Below, one piece after another: positions 1 through 11,800 of a stretch of 64,000 nucleotides of DNA. How positions within the stretch are numbered: the stretch's first letter is position 1; each line of letters begins with the position of its first letter. Position numbers and translations under genes: made by a program. Source of the DNA: Periplaneta americana (Eukaryota > Arthropoda > Insecta > Blattodea > Blattidae); contig NC_091123.1 in NCBI RefSeq assembly GCF_040183065.1, forward strand, positions 105,552,321 to 105,616,320, read 5' to 3'. The notes beneath the pieces are model-generated. The model was given only the letters and a program-made list of their open reading frames with translations, had not been told where the DNA came from and did not search any database.

Positions 1-1590
1 ACAGATGACTACTTCTGCCGTGGATATAGCGAAACGGGAGGTCATTAATGAATATATTGAAAAGTATGGGCCCGATAATGGAACCCTGTGGGACTCCTGC
101 GTGAATTTCACGGGGGGTGGAGAAACTAGTGCCTACACGGGTTTTGCATGTACGGCCTCGGAGGTAGTTAGAAATGAGGCGTATCATTCCATCTGGGACT
201 CCCATGCCCAGTATCTTAACGAGGAGTCCCTCATGCCAAACCTTGTCGAATGCTCGCTCGATGTGCAGGTAAGCTGCAGCTACTACACGCTTCGTGCTCA
301 TAGCCCAGGTAATGTCCTCCGTCATGCGGAGTGCCTGGAGTGTAGTGGAACAACCAGAGTGAAAACCGAATTGCTCGTTCCTGATTTGGAGCAATACTAC
401 TTCAGTGACGCGTCTATGTATGACCCGCTCCGCCAGTTTGCTGAGACAACTGAGGAGACTAATAGTTGCTTGGATTCGTCTTATCCTTTCCGGGCTTTGG
501 AAAGAGAACTACGTGAGCTTCTTTCCAGGGAATGGGATAGTGACCGGAAGCCAAGATGTTATTAATTATCTCTGCTATGCGCTTCATAGCTGACCTTGGG
601 AGATGCTGCAATATAATTCCTTGGATACCGTCGGCTCCTGCGGCCTTATGAGGGCCGAGGCGACGAGTGAAATGGGCGACCTCGTGGGTGTTCGTAGGTC
701 GTATCCCATTTTCCGGCTCCCTGCTAAGGAGGTCTCGAACCGATTCCTCAACAGCTCTGATAAGGGGCAAGTTTAAATTTTGTTCCACGGGTTGAAAAGT
801 GGTCTCTAGAACGTCTGCCAGTGCGGTAGCCTTCTCCTCAGGAGTAAAGGCCGTGACATCTGGACCGACTACTAATGGGTGAATAGATTGAGACGGATTG
901 GACAGAGCTCGAGATACACGCCAGACATCTGACATGTTTCTGCTGTCCATCGTCTCAACCTTGGATTTCCAAGCATCCACGGCCGTTTCGTGGACCGCCT
1001 CACTGATCCGCCTGCGCAAGCGGTTCATTTCTATTCTATGTTCATCTAACCTAGTACGCTTCCACAATGTTCTTGCTCTATTGCGGGCGATCTTTAGGTC
1101 TCTAATATAGGCTGGGAGCTGCATCCGTCCCGGTTGTGAAGACCGTTTCGGTATAGCAGCAACCTTTGCCTTCTTTATGCACTCCGTCAGGTCGCTAACT
1201 GACCTATCTATCCCTGCCGGAGTGACTTCAGGGGGGAGTGGTGGAAGCGTAGCGGCTACCTTGGCTTGAAAGAACACACAGTCTGCCGCCTTGTAGTTGA
1301 ATTTCTCAGCGGTTGGGGAGAGTTCGACTGGGTGCATGATCTCCATTATCACCGGTAGGTGGTCGGACGGAAGATCATCCAGGGTTGTTAGTCTCGCTCT
1401 AGTTGTGAGACCTTTCACCAGAGCGATGTCTAATATGTCAGGCAATTGATTTGCAGCATCCGGTACGTGTGTGGGTTCCCTAGGAGCCATCACGACGTAT
1501 CCGTTTCCTGTAGAATTAAGAAAAAGCCTATCGCCCTGCCGATTGTGGCGTTGACAGTTCCAGCTAGCGTGCTTCGCATTGAGGTCGCCG
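1..1590 (-). mobile_element. Jockey-clade LINE, inverted partial copy
   Basis: This stretch is the reverse complement of about 4251-5850, with only scattered differences. It holds the second half of the endonuclease domain and most of the reverse transcriptase of the same LINE family, and it runs off the left edge of the window. Its inner end is abrupt: similarity to the other copy starts at GCCGGCGACC and stops at 1590, where the 5' UTR of the plus-strand copy begins. The near identity means both copies are young, or one arose by a local inverted duplication. Confidence 0.85.
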
Positions 1591-1607
1591 GCCCTTATCA
1601 GGGCCAA
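1..1607 (-). pseudogene. LINE ORF2 fragment (endonuclease C-terminal part and RT)
   Basis: An open frame runs from 1607 down to 459. It shows AGDLNAKHASW (endonuclease GDxN motif with its Asn), LPSDHLPVI (catalytic His region) and the start of the RT finger domain (KAAGADGIQG, PKPGKDKTNPSNY). Near 460 it lacks about 8 bp (the AGGCCTAT of the other copy), which ends the frame at TAG. RT coding then continues in another frame to position 1. The long plus-strand open frame at 5-565 is only its antisense shadow. The protein would nick target DNA and reverse transcribe element RNA. Confidence 0.8.
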
Positions 1608-1811
1608 CGAAATTAGCGAACCAAACCGACGGTCCCCGGCGGGCTCCGCAACGCTTGTTGCGATCGGCTAACCGGGCTAGGCTTCGGCGACCGGTCGGGC
1701 GTAACTGCTGGGCTTCCACCCTTAGTGGGAAAGGGGCCTAGCAGGTTCTTGCACTGCGGACAGAGTGCCGCTTAGGTCTCCCCCCCTGACAGGATCGAAT
1801 CTGTAATTCGA
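1591..1811 (+). promoter_or_regulatory. LINE 5' UTR, probable internal promoter region
   Basis: About 220 bp of GC-rich sequence lies directly before the ORF1 start codon. It opens with a small dyad, GGCCCTTATCAGGGCC, at about 1590-1605. Jockey-type LINEs carry internal promoters in their 5' UTR, so this is the likely place, but I recognise no specific promoter element. Confidence 0.4.
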
Positions 1812-3865
1812 ATGGCTCCAGTTAAGAGCAACAAGGCCACGAGCCATCCTACTGCAGGTGGCGTAAAGCGGTTGCTAGTTTGCACTAGCCAGACAGGGCC
1901 CACCACCTCCTACTTGCGCGTGTCGCGTCCCGCGCAGATTACTCCTCCGCCCAGGCGTCGGAACCTGAGATCGGCTGGTCCTGTACGGACGCCGCCTCTC
2001 CCGGTCCCCGTTGCGGAGATTCTTGAGCTTCGTCCCCCTACCACCATCCCAGTCCCTTCAGGACTCCCGAGAAAGCCCACCCACCCAAGATAGCTCCCAA
2101 GGTCACTGAGGTGTCGCGTATTGACTTGCCCGGTCCTAGCGGACTGAACAGCCGTGGTGTTGCGGTCTTGGCTGATGAAGTGCCGCCGATTCCATCTGGG
2201 TCCGGCGCACTTCAGGTCATTAAGGCCAAAAAGAAGAAGAAGAAGAAGAAGGGCTCAGCTAAGACTCAGCAGGGCGGCATTCCTTCCGCTAGTGAGCTCA
2301 CCAAGGAAGAGAGATCGGCTCTCTCTACCTTGGAGCAATTGGAGGCGGCGACTCTTCAAGTCGTGACCGAGGAGGCAGCACCCCCCGCCGAACCTGAGGC
2401 CCCACAGGAGACGGCTGCTGCCCCTGAGGTAGATGAGGCAGTTCCCCGCCCCTCTTCCCCAGCTCGTACTCACGTGTCGGAGAGTGAGGACGAGGAAGAT
2501 GATGTTGAGACTGCCCTCACTAGGCGACGTGGTGATATCCCACCCGTTATTATTACGCCAGCCTTCACTGGCTCACTGGGCCGACTGAACTTAGAGTTCA
2601 AGGCCGAATACGAACCGTTGGGCTTATGCTCGTACAGGGCGCGCGGCGGGACGGCCGTGAAAACTGTTTGCGAAAGGGACTACGCAAATCTTTGCAGGTT
2701 CCTGACCGAACGGGGAGTAGCGTACAACTTGCTGCGCCCCAAGAACGACAAGCCTCTGCGATTCGTTCTAAGAGGAATAGATATTCACACAGATGAGGAG
2801 GACATCCAGGGCGACCTGGAATTCCAAAGCATAATCGTCCGGCGAGTGACGAGGATGCACTCATCAAGGACAAAGGCCAAACTCCCAATGGTCATTGTCG
2901 ATGTGGAGAATTCCCCCGAAACCCGGGATAGAATGAGAGCCTTGCGTCAGTGCTGCCTGATGAGGGTAACAGTTGAGGACTACGTCCCCAGCAAGCGCCC
3001 GCCTCAGTGCAGCAACTGCCAGTGGTACTACCACACGCAGGCTAGCTGCAAAGCGCAGCCTATGTGTCGAGCTTGTGCACGCCCCCATAAGACTAAAGAT
3101 TGTCGCAAGCCGCACGATGTCCCCGCTACATGCGCACTCTGTACTGGCGCTCACACCGCCAATTATGGAGGGTGTCCCGTGGCACTACAGGTTAGAGATG
3201 CCACGGAAGGAACGAGCAGGGCTGCCCGACGGAGGAGGGCAGAGCTCGAGGAACAGCGGACGCTCCAATACGAGTGGCTCCGGCAGCAGCGTGTGGAGCG
3301 AGCTGCGAGGCAGCAGCAGCTGTTCCGAGAACAGCAGCCGCAGCCACAGGCTCGCGCCCCTGTAGAGGGGCCCCGTGCTGAGCGACGCACGGAACTCGGG
3401 CCGGTCCGCCAACAGCAGCAGCAAACGCAGCAGCAGCAGGCGACCATCCCTTCGCTTTTGGAAGTGCCCGTTGCCGCGCCTCTGTGGTCCACCGTGGCAG
3501 CGACAGCCCCCCAAACTGCTGCCAATAATGTAGGACCACTTTCTCAGCGCCCTAAGCGCAATAGGGGCAGCAGAAAAGCCACCAAGGCTACCACGGTAGA
3601 GTCCATCTCCGCCCCTGTCCCACCGGCTCAGCAGGAAGCTATTGCAAGCACCTCGAAAGGCCCGACCGGTCAAGGCGCGACCTTGGACCAAGTTCAGCAC
3701 TTTGCCGAGGCGTTGCAATTAGCAAACCCTAACCTCCCGCTCGCCCCAATCCTAGAAGGATTAACCAGAGTGATAGTTCTCCTTATGGAGAATCCTATGT
3801 CTGCCCTCCCGGAGATATTTAAGCTCCTAACCTCCCTCGTTTCTCTCAATGGCCAGACGAAGTGA
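1812..3865 (+). pseudogene. LINE ORF1, nucleic-acid-binding zinc-knuckle protein
   Basis: The ATG at 1812 opens a proline-rich N-terminus (93 codons), then a frame change near 2050-2090 leads into the main frame, which stops at 3865. The protein has a lysine-run basic patch (about 2228-2250), an acidic region, and three knuckles at about 3008-3180: CSNCQWYYHTQASC (CX2CX4HX4C), CRACARPHKTKDC (CX2CX3HX4C) and CALCTGAHTANYGGC (CX2CX3HX6C). A glutamine- and arginine-rich stretch and a proline/alanine tail follow. Such ORF1 proteins package LINE RNA. One frameshift separates the two parts. ORF2 overlaps its end by 17 nt. Confidence 0.8.
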
Positions 3866-6589
3866 CGGAGTTGCTAGGATGTGTATATGGAACGCCAGGG
3901 GCCTTAGACATGATAGACATGAGTTCAGGGCTTTCCTAGACGCTAATAATATAGACGTTGCATTTATAACAGAAACGTTCCTGACACCCCAAGTAAATTT
4001 AAGATGCGCGGGGTTTAAAGTCTATAGACAAGATAGAGCGGGTAGAAGAGGCGGAGGTGTAGCGGTGTTCGTTCGTTCTACGATCGCGCACTGTGAGTAT
4101 CTCCTTCCCCAGCTAGCGGCATTAGAGGCAGTGGCTATTAGAACCTACATAGGCAGACTCCCCTTTCTGCTTATGGCTGCCTACAGTCCTCCGGGCATAC
4201 TAGATGAACGCGATTTAGATATAGTGACAAGTCTATCCGATAGATTCGTAGTCGCCGGCGACCTCATTGCGAAGCACGCTAGCTGGAACTGTCAACGCCC
4301 CAATCGGCAGGGCGATAGGCTTTTTCTTAATTCTACAGGAAACGGATACGTCGTGATGGCCCCTAGGGAACCCACACACGTACCGGCTGCTGCAAATCAA
4401 CTGCCTGACATATTAGACATCGCTCTGGTGAAAGGTCTCACAACTAGAGCGAGACTAACAACCCTGGATGATCTTCCGTCCGACCACCTACCGGTGATAA
4501 TGGAGATCATGCACCCAGTCGAATTCTCCCCAACCGCTTAGAAATTCAACTACAAGGCGGCAGACTGGGTGTTCTTTCAAGACCAGGTAGCCGCTACGCT
4601 TCCACCACTCCCCCCTGAAGTCACTCCGGCAGGGATAGATAGGTCAGTTAGCGACCTGACGGAGTGCATAAAGAAGGCAATGGTTGCTGCAATACCGAAA
4701 CGGTCTTCACAACCGGGACGGATGCAGCTCCCAGCCTATATTAGAGACCTAAAGATCGCCCGCAATAGAGCAAGAACATTGTGGAAGCGTACTAGGTTAG
4801 ATGAACATAGAATAGAAATGAACCGCTTGCGCAGGCGGATCAGTGAGGCGGTCCACGAAACGGTCGTGGATGATTGGAAATCCAAGGTTGAGACGATGGA
4901 CAGCAGAAACATGTCAGATGTCTGGCGTGTATCTCGAGCTCTGTCCAATCCGTCTCAATCTATTCACCCATTAGTAGTCGGTCCAGATGTCACGGCCTTT
5001 ACTCCTGAGGAGAAGGCTACCGCACTGGCAGACGTTCTAGAGACCACTTTTCAACCCGTGGAACAAAATTTAAACTTGCCCCATATCAGAGCTGTTGAGG
5101 AATCGGTTCGAGACCTCCTTAGCAGGGAGCCGGAAAATGGGATACGACCTACGAACACCCACGAGGTCACCCATTTCATTCGTCGCCTCGGCCCTCATAA
5201 GGCCGCAGGAGCCGACGGTATCCAAGGAATTATATTGCAGCATCTCCCAAGGTCAGCTATGAAGCGCATAGCAGAGATAATTAATAACATCTTGGCTTCC
5301 GGTCACTATCCCATTCCCTGGAAAGAAGCTCACGTAGTTCTCTTTCCAAAGCCCGGAAAGGATAAGACGAATCCAAGCAACTATAGGCCTATTAGTCTCC
5401 TCAGTTGTCTCAGCAAACTGGCGGAGCGGGTCATACATAGACGCGTCACTGAAGTAGTATTGCCCCAAATCAGGAACGAGCAATTCGGTTTTCACCCTGG
5501 TCGTTCCACTACACTCCAGGCACTCCGCATGACGGAGGACATTACCTGGGCTATGAGCATGAAGCGTGTAGTAGCTGCAGCTTACCTGGACATCGAGCGA
5601 GCATTCGACAAGGTTTGGCATGAGGACTCCTCGTTAAGTTACTGGGCATGGGAGTCCCAGATGGAATGATACGCCTCATTTCTAACTACCTCCGAGGCCG
5701 TACATTCAAAACCCGTGTAGGCACTAGTTTCTCCACCCCCCGTGAAATTCACGCAGGAGTCCCACAGGGTTCCATTATCGGGCCCATACTTTTCAATATA
5801 TTCATTAATGACCTCCCGTTTCGCTATATCCACGGCAGAAGTAGTCATCTGTATATCTATGCAGACGACACTGCCCTCTTGGCGATGGGCAAAACCTATA
5901 GATTAGCGTCCCGTAAATTGCAGTCGATCTTAGATCACCTCCAGCCGTGGTTCCACGACTGGAGAATCAAGGTCAATGTAGATAAATGTCAGGCCATACT
6001 CTTTTCACTAAGAGCGAGGCTCGAAGACATACCACCACCACCCACACTTTTCGGACGAGAAATGCCGTGGATGAACCAAATTAAATATTTAGGGATCATT
6101 ATGGACTCTCATCTCAACTTCCGAGATCACATCCAATCCCTTCTTCGTAAGGCCAACGGGCTGATAGTTAGACACTATCCCATTCTGGCGGCCTTAACTC
6201 CTGACAACCTGAGGGTAGGACTTACCATGTATAAGGCCCTCATTCGCTCTGTCATTACCTATGCCGCACCCGCATGGGGGTTTGCGGCAGTGTCCCATCT
6301 CCGTAAACTCCAAGTTGTCCAAAACCAGGTGATTCGACTCATTACCCATCTCCCCCGAGTCGCCTCGAGAAGAAAGTTCCATGATGAACTAGAGTTGCCA
6401 ACCATAGACGAGTTCATCGCTCGACTGGCTAGGAACCTGTATGCGGAAGCTCGTGCTAACCCCAACCCGCTCATATCTGGCCTCGGCCAGTATGATCCTA
6501 GGTTACGGCGTAGACACCAGACAGGTCCATTAGCTATACTATTGAGACAGGAGGACAGGGAGGCTGGCGTTACTCCCAGGTTTTGGTAG
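3849..6589 (+). pseudogene. LINE ORF2, APE endonuclease-reverse transcriptase
   Basis: About 913 residues if read through. The N-terminal APE endonuclease runs from ICIWNARGLR to SDHLPVI. RT motifs follow: PISLLSCLSKLAE, FGFHPGRS, YLDIERAFDKVW (motif A), GVPQGSIIGP, and YADDTALLA (catalytic DD). There is a C-terminal tail. Lesions compared with the inverted copy are AAT to ATT in the endonuclease motif (GDLNAKH becomes GDLIAKH, losing the metal-site Asn), GAG to TAG at 4539-4541, and loss of one G in the run near 5625 (CATGAGGGACTC there). The start ATG lies inside the last codons of ORF1. Confidence 0.88.
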
Positions 6590-6713
6590 CCTCGACTCAA
6601 CTCCATGAGACTCCTTGGATAGTGCAACCGCTGTAAAATGACCTTGTCTTAACTGGGCTAAACAAAATCCCTCCATAACATATCTACATTGTTGATCGAT
6701 GGAAATCTAATAA

Positions 6714-7137
6714 AGCCAATTGGCTAGTATATATCCATCGATTCATAGAGTCATTCAACCTAAGAGCCAACTGGCTAGTCTCTGATATTGAGACAACTCA
6801 TCCTGCCTAAGGTTTTTCCGTGGTTTTCCTAAGGCGCTAAGACAAATGTCGGGATGAGCCCTAAAAGAAATGGGCCACGGACCTGCACTCATATCCCCAT
6901 GAATCTCCCTAATTAACAATTACATCTCTCCCCCCTCTTCGCAATTGAGCCATCATATAGCCAAATGGCTGGTCTCGAAATTGAGACAAATCAACAAGGC
7001 TCATTACCTCCTACATAATAGCCAAATTGGCTAGTCTCTTATATGAGATAACTCATCCTGCCTAAGGTTTTCCGTGGTTTTCCTCAGGCGTAAGACAAAT
7101 GTCGGGATGAGCCCTATAAGAAATGGGCCACGGACCT
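6714..7137 (+). repeat. Repeated unit in the LINE 3' UTR
   Basis: Two units of about 118 bp (6765-6884 and 7020-7137) share the block CCTGCCTAAGGTTTT...GTGGTTTTCCT...AGACAAATGTCGGGATGA...GGGCCACGGACCT. Each starts with a dyad, AGCCAAnTGGCTAGTCTC. Two more copies of the dyad (6714 and 6959) lack the full unit. The central GGTTTTCC...CAAATG.CGGG motif resembles the SINE core at 19264-19318. Confidence 0.75.
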
Positions 7138-7215
7138 ATATGCCCTTCCCCATATATACTCCACCTTTATTATAAATTATGTATGCCCTAGTTCAGATAA
7201 TATTAATTGTCTATT

Positions 7216-7601
7216 AAACATACGAGGTCACTCAATAAGTCGCAAATTGAAAGGACAGGGACCTCTCAAATTGCAGCTTAGATTTCACGGCGCTTCTTCC
7301 GACGGCCTTCACCTGCTTTGTCATCGAACAACAGATGACGTCGTCTTGCCATCCTAACGGCAAACACCAGCCAACTCCACCTCGCCCCGTTCAGTGATCA
7401 ATTGATCAATCTCAGCCCCCCTCGCGTATGTGGTACCTAAGAGGTTACGTCCAATTTCGGCTTCCCCTTCAAAATTTTCTAGAGCTCCTTCAGGGGAGCA
7501 GCGTAACCCGGAGTGAGACTAGTGGCCAACAGGCTTGGAGCTCACATATTTAGTTTTGTACAGCCTCCAACCCCTTGCAAGGACGCGTTTTGCGTACCTT
7601 T
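7216..7601. other. Unassigned interval with possible mariner end
   Basis: The sequence from 7222, TACGAGGTCACTCAATAAGT, resembles the outer end of mariner-type elements, and compare the real one at 44410. No partner terminus or transposase was found. The rest, about 7260-7545, is GC-richer unique-looking sequence with no readable coding signal. Confidence 0.3.
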
Positions 7602-8093
7602 TTAATTTTCCTCCCAATTCTCCTTCGATTTTTTCGATTTTTTTTTTCGAGCCACAGGATCAGTTGCCTCAGGTACGACGAGAAGAGTCTTGCGACCTCG
7701 GATACCACTCCACTGAAGATGTCTGCCGCAGTTGCAGACGAAACGTCTGGTATAAAACCAACCAATAGACCACGGCCTCTCAGCCCGGAAAATGAATCTA
7801 CATCTAAATATTTTTACATATTTTCTGCGGTTATTGATCGTCTCGTCAGCGGCAACCCATACGTAGGAATCATCAAGTCCATCTCTAATCGTTTCCATTG
7901 TGTCAGTGTAGCAGGAGTTCAAATATTTTTTCCGGAGTGTTGATTCATGCGAAATACTGAAGTTGCAGTATTTGCGTAGGAATGCTTGGAACTTTGGAAC
8001 TCCAAGTTTATACCACTGTATGTTTGCAGCAACCATTGCCATGCACAAATTTTTATTAAATTCACTTGTAGAAGACGAATGTTTCAGCACCAC
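7602..8093 (-). pseudogene. hAT/CGGBP1-like transposase fragment
   Basis: The minus-strand frame contains EFNKNLCMAMVAANIQWYKL, FQAFLRKYCNFSISHESTLR and VWVAADETINNRRKYV. These match the CGGBP1-like family of hAT-derived proteins: a helical region, an 'ESTLRKxY' motif, then a 'DETxD' catalytic start. The first acidic motif is ADETINN, so the second Asp of DETTD is missing. After about 7790 the frame drifts into unrelated codons. A basic stretch upstream (to about 8150) may be the degraded zinc-finger end. No TIRs were found. Confidence 0.55.
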
Positions 8094-8524
8094 TTGTGTA
8101 AGAAGGACTTGTTTCTTTTCGACGGAGCACGTTTTTTATTTCTCACATGAAGTCCAATTTTTAAATGCTATTCTAATTGTGACTTCATGGAGCACCCAAT
8201 GCGTTTGTCACACACTTTGGACTGCACGATTTTACCATTTTAGTAAAGGAATCGTCAATTGAAATCCAGTCTTTTAACTTGGATGCGAATATCAGTAGGC
8301 TTGCTACTTGTATTACCTGATGTCAAAATAAGTTTCTTAAAAAAACAGAAAAAAACTATTGTTTTCTTTTAGAGCAACTGATTGGGGGTGTTTGTGCGAA
8401 ATGGTCATACCCACAGGGTAATTTTCATTTTTTCCTTCACTACGTTAGCAGTACAATGACCCACCATTCGCATTGGTATGTGTACCTACTTTACCGTTAC
8501 TTCTGAAGGGATATAGCCTACAAA
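8094..8524. other. Unassigned AT-rich interval
   Basis: Apart from a possible degraded N-terminal part of the preceding transposase (to about 8150), nothing is recognisable here. It ends at the left terminus of the Harbinger element. Confidence 0.4.
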
Positions 8525-8673
8525 CCGTGCGGTTTTTTTTTTAAAAGCAAGACGTAAAGCGCTGCAGCAAGACCGTTCTTTTATTACATTTGCTTCACCG
8601 TCGCTGCAGCAGCGCTGTAGCAAGCGTGCAGCAAATCAAAACTTCGCTTTACGAGTTTGCTGCACGATCCATC

Positions 8674-8824
8674 ATGGCGGAATATGTGTTGATAGAAAAT
8701 TTTATTCATAATGTCAGTGTAAAAGTTGATTTACAAGAATATAAACGGCTCCTCCAGCACTGTAAGTACATTATTTTACTTTTCGTTATTAATAATATAT
8801 ATAACAGTAATAATAATAATAATA

Positions 8825-8887
<63 letters not shown>

Positions 8888-11800
8888 GTTCGAATTCAAC
8901 CGGAGAGTTCCGGTCTACGAAAGAATGAAAATAAAAATGGACAAATATAACTCTGTCTGTTTGTATTTTGTAGGTGACTATGCCGTTAAAATTCGGCAGT
9001 TGATGGCCCGAAAGAAAAATGAAACTGGAGAATATTCATATCCTCTTGAAAAAGGTATGTACTGGTACCGGTAATATTAAATGGAGTCATGTAGGCCTAA
9101 CAACAGACTAATCAGCAAAATCACATATTTGAGGCATTCAGTTTCATTGAATTGTAAATTCATAGTATCAGTTTTCAGTGAAAATTCTATATTCCCCACA
9201 TCACAAGCGGGGCGGGGGGAATACATACTTCATTAAAAATAACCTCAAAATTGGATACGAAATTCTAACACGCCATTCCAGAGACACAATGTGATCACTG
9301 AGCTATCAGCTCACCCAACTTGCCCCAAAAACCTTTCTCTATAACAGTTCCGTATAGTAAACACTACATACTGGATGATTAGCAAAGCAGCATTTTTAGT
9401 AACAATTTGTGGCTCTATCCTTGAGAGCGCGAGTCGTTATATAGGCCTACTCGGTAAGTCAAGACCTACTGCTAAAAATGAAACAATTAACAAAAATTAT
9501 CTGAGCTGTAACGACCTCATAAAATATGAGATGAAACTATGAAGGAATTGAATAACTAAAATACGATCATTTGATCCAGGGAGCATGCGTCATTTAACGC
9601 GTTTCTTAATTGCATTATTTATATTCAATGTAGATCTTAACATCATCATCATCATCATCATCATCGGCCTTCCTCAAAAGCTTCTGCCATTTGCCCCTCC
9701 CTGTTCATTGCCACGATCCTGCAATTGTTAATTCCCAGCGTCCTGATATCCTGTCGAACACATTCTTTCCATCTTAACTTAGGTCTGCCAACTTTCCAAG
9801 TTCCTTCTGGCAAAATGTTAAATGTCTTCATTGTTCTTTGATCATCGGCATGCAGTACATCTCCAGCCCATTGTAGTTTCTTGAGTTTAACAATATCCGG
9901 TTCATTAAATATATTGTATCTTCCTCTCCATACCAGCACTCAGTGGCGGCTCCTGCGTATTTCTTAAGAGGAGGAAAGATGTTAACAGCACAAATTGACA
10001 CCACCTTGAATTAAACATGCAATAAATTAGTCTACATGAATATGTAAAAACAAAGTTGATTACCTTTTATGAGAGTCATTACTGATAGAAGAATTCTGCT
10101 CGTCGCTGCTTTGCTGTTGCGAAATGTTCCATCACTTGATCATGCCATTTCGGATCTTTTCCATTTGCAGCAACAGTTCTTTCTCGATTGACATAAGTGC
10201 AAGAGAAGATAGCCTGTCTTGACCCATAGTGTTCCGACAATAAGTTTTTATTCTCTTCAGTGCTGAGAAGCTTCGTTCAGCACTTGCTGTAGACACTGGT
10301 ATCGTCGCAAATAAGCACGCTAATTTGTATATATTAGGAAGACATTTGCAAATGTTTTCCTTAACAAAGTACACTAGTAACTCTTGAAGTTTAGTACAGT
10401 TCTGCTGTAGATCACGACTGTTGTAAAACACTATCAATTCATTTTTAAGACTCTCACTGTCGAAGTGATCAGGGAAATAGTTCACTAGTGATGAAAATGC
10501 AACAGTTGGGAAGTTCTTAGAAAAACATTCAAATTTTGTAGCATCGAGTGATTTTAGAAAATATAATTTCTTTAGGTCATCGAATCTCACTTGCATTTGT
10601 GTTGTCAGTGTATCAATAACATTAAAGTACAGCTGACGGAAATGTGTTTCTGGATCTTCAGCTGCAAAGCGTCTTCTCTTGATTTTAGGAAGAGAGTCTC
10701 CAGTTTCATTAGCAGCTGATTTAAAATGTCTCTCATATGCTGCATCACTTCTTGATTTCTTCAGAAATTCAATCATTTCACTCGCACAGTTAGCGCAGAA
10801 ATCAATATCACTAGTTTTCGTTTGGAGAATGTCGAGGAGAATACTAGTTTTCGAAAACACTTCGCTGAAAACAGAAAGCAAGAAATTAAATTCAAAGTCT
10901 TCTAATAGACGAATAAATCCATTAGCTTCCCTAATTGTCGTATCATCCCACTTCCTCGAGTCGTCTTCCAAAATTCCAACAAACATTACTAGAAGACTTT
11001 CCTTAAGCACTTTTACAGATTCAATCAAACGAGATTTGAAGTTCCATCGAGTTTGGGCATCTTTTGGTAATCTGAGTTTAGTCACATTTGTAAGCGCCTC
11101 CATACGTTTCGAAGACTGATGAAAAAACGAAGGGAAACCACCGATACTGGCAAAGAAAAGCCTACATCCTGCTATGCTACTGCAGCTCTTAGACAACACT
11201 AGGTTTAGTCTGTGTGCATGGCAGTGCACAAATAATGCCTGTTTAGCTTTCTGCTTGATCTTCGCCTGTAGACCGTTTAATTCTCCCGCCATAACTGCTG
11301 CACCATCATAAGATTGCGCAACAAGTTTTCCCTCGTAATTCAATGGCTGCAGTTGTTGGTCCAGTAAATTGTACAGGGCAGTGGCTGTTCTATCGGCAGT
11401 GACAGTGTGGAAACCAAAAAAGCGTTCTTGAATATAACCACATGGATCTACATACCTCAAAATTATGGAGCACTGTTCAGTGAGAGACATATCTGAAGTT
11501 TCATCAGCTTCCACAGCAAAGAAGTCAGATTTCTGAATTTCGTCCTCTATTTCTTTTCTTAGAAGACAGGCAACTGATTCAATTAAATCATTTTGTATTG
11601 TTTTTGAGAAACCAACAAACGCTTTAGAATTGTTTAAATGCGTTTGCAGTACTTCATCGCGCTTCATTAGTAGTTTGAAAAGTTCGCGATAATTTCCTTG
11701 GTTTGACGATGTTTCACTTTCGTCATGTCCCCTGAACGCGAGTTCTTGCCTTCCTAATAGACACACAATGTCCACTAAACTGGATAAAACATGCCGATTT

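Larger units (their letters stand above)
1591..7215 (+). mobile_element. Jockey-clade LINE, near full-length copy
   Basis: The copy is laid out as GC-rich 5' UTR, ORF1 (zinc-knuckle protein), ORF2 (APE endonuclease plus RT), and a 3' UTR with internal repeats. The CCHC series in ORF1 and the GDxNAKHASW and YADD motifs in ORF2 fit the Jockey clade. Several small lesions break both frames, so it is not autonomous as it stands. No clear poly(A) tail or target duplication was found. The 3' limit is a guess, placed just before an unrelated mariner-like terminus near 7222. Confidence 0.85.

Noticed and set aside
5-565. Long plus-strand open frame at the left edge
   Set aside because: It is the antisense of the inverted LINE RT; the same antisense frame occurs in the other copy at 5639-5848.
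1-1607. Twin-priming inversion of a single LINE insertion
   Set aside because: The inverted segment is also present in the direct copy, so it is a duplicate and not the displaced 5' part.
2255-3718. Several minus-strand open frames opposite ORF1
   Set aside because: Low-complexity Cys/Ser/Leu-rich antisense shadows of the GC-rich ORF1; no domain.
7222-7545. Complete mariner element starting at TACGAGGTCACTC
   Set aside because: No matching inverted end or transposase motif within reach; only a terminus-like phrase.
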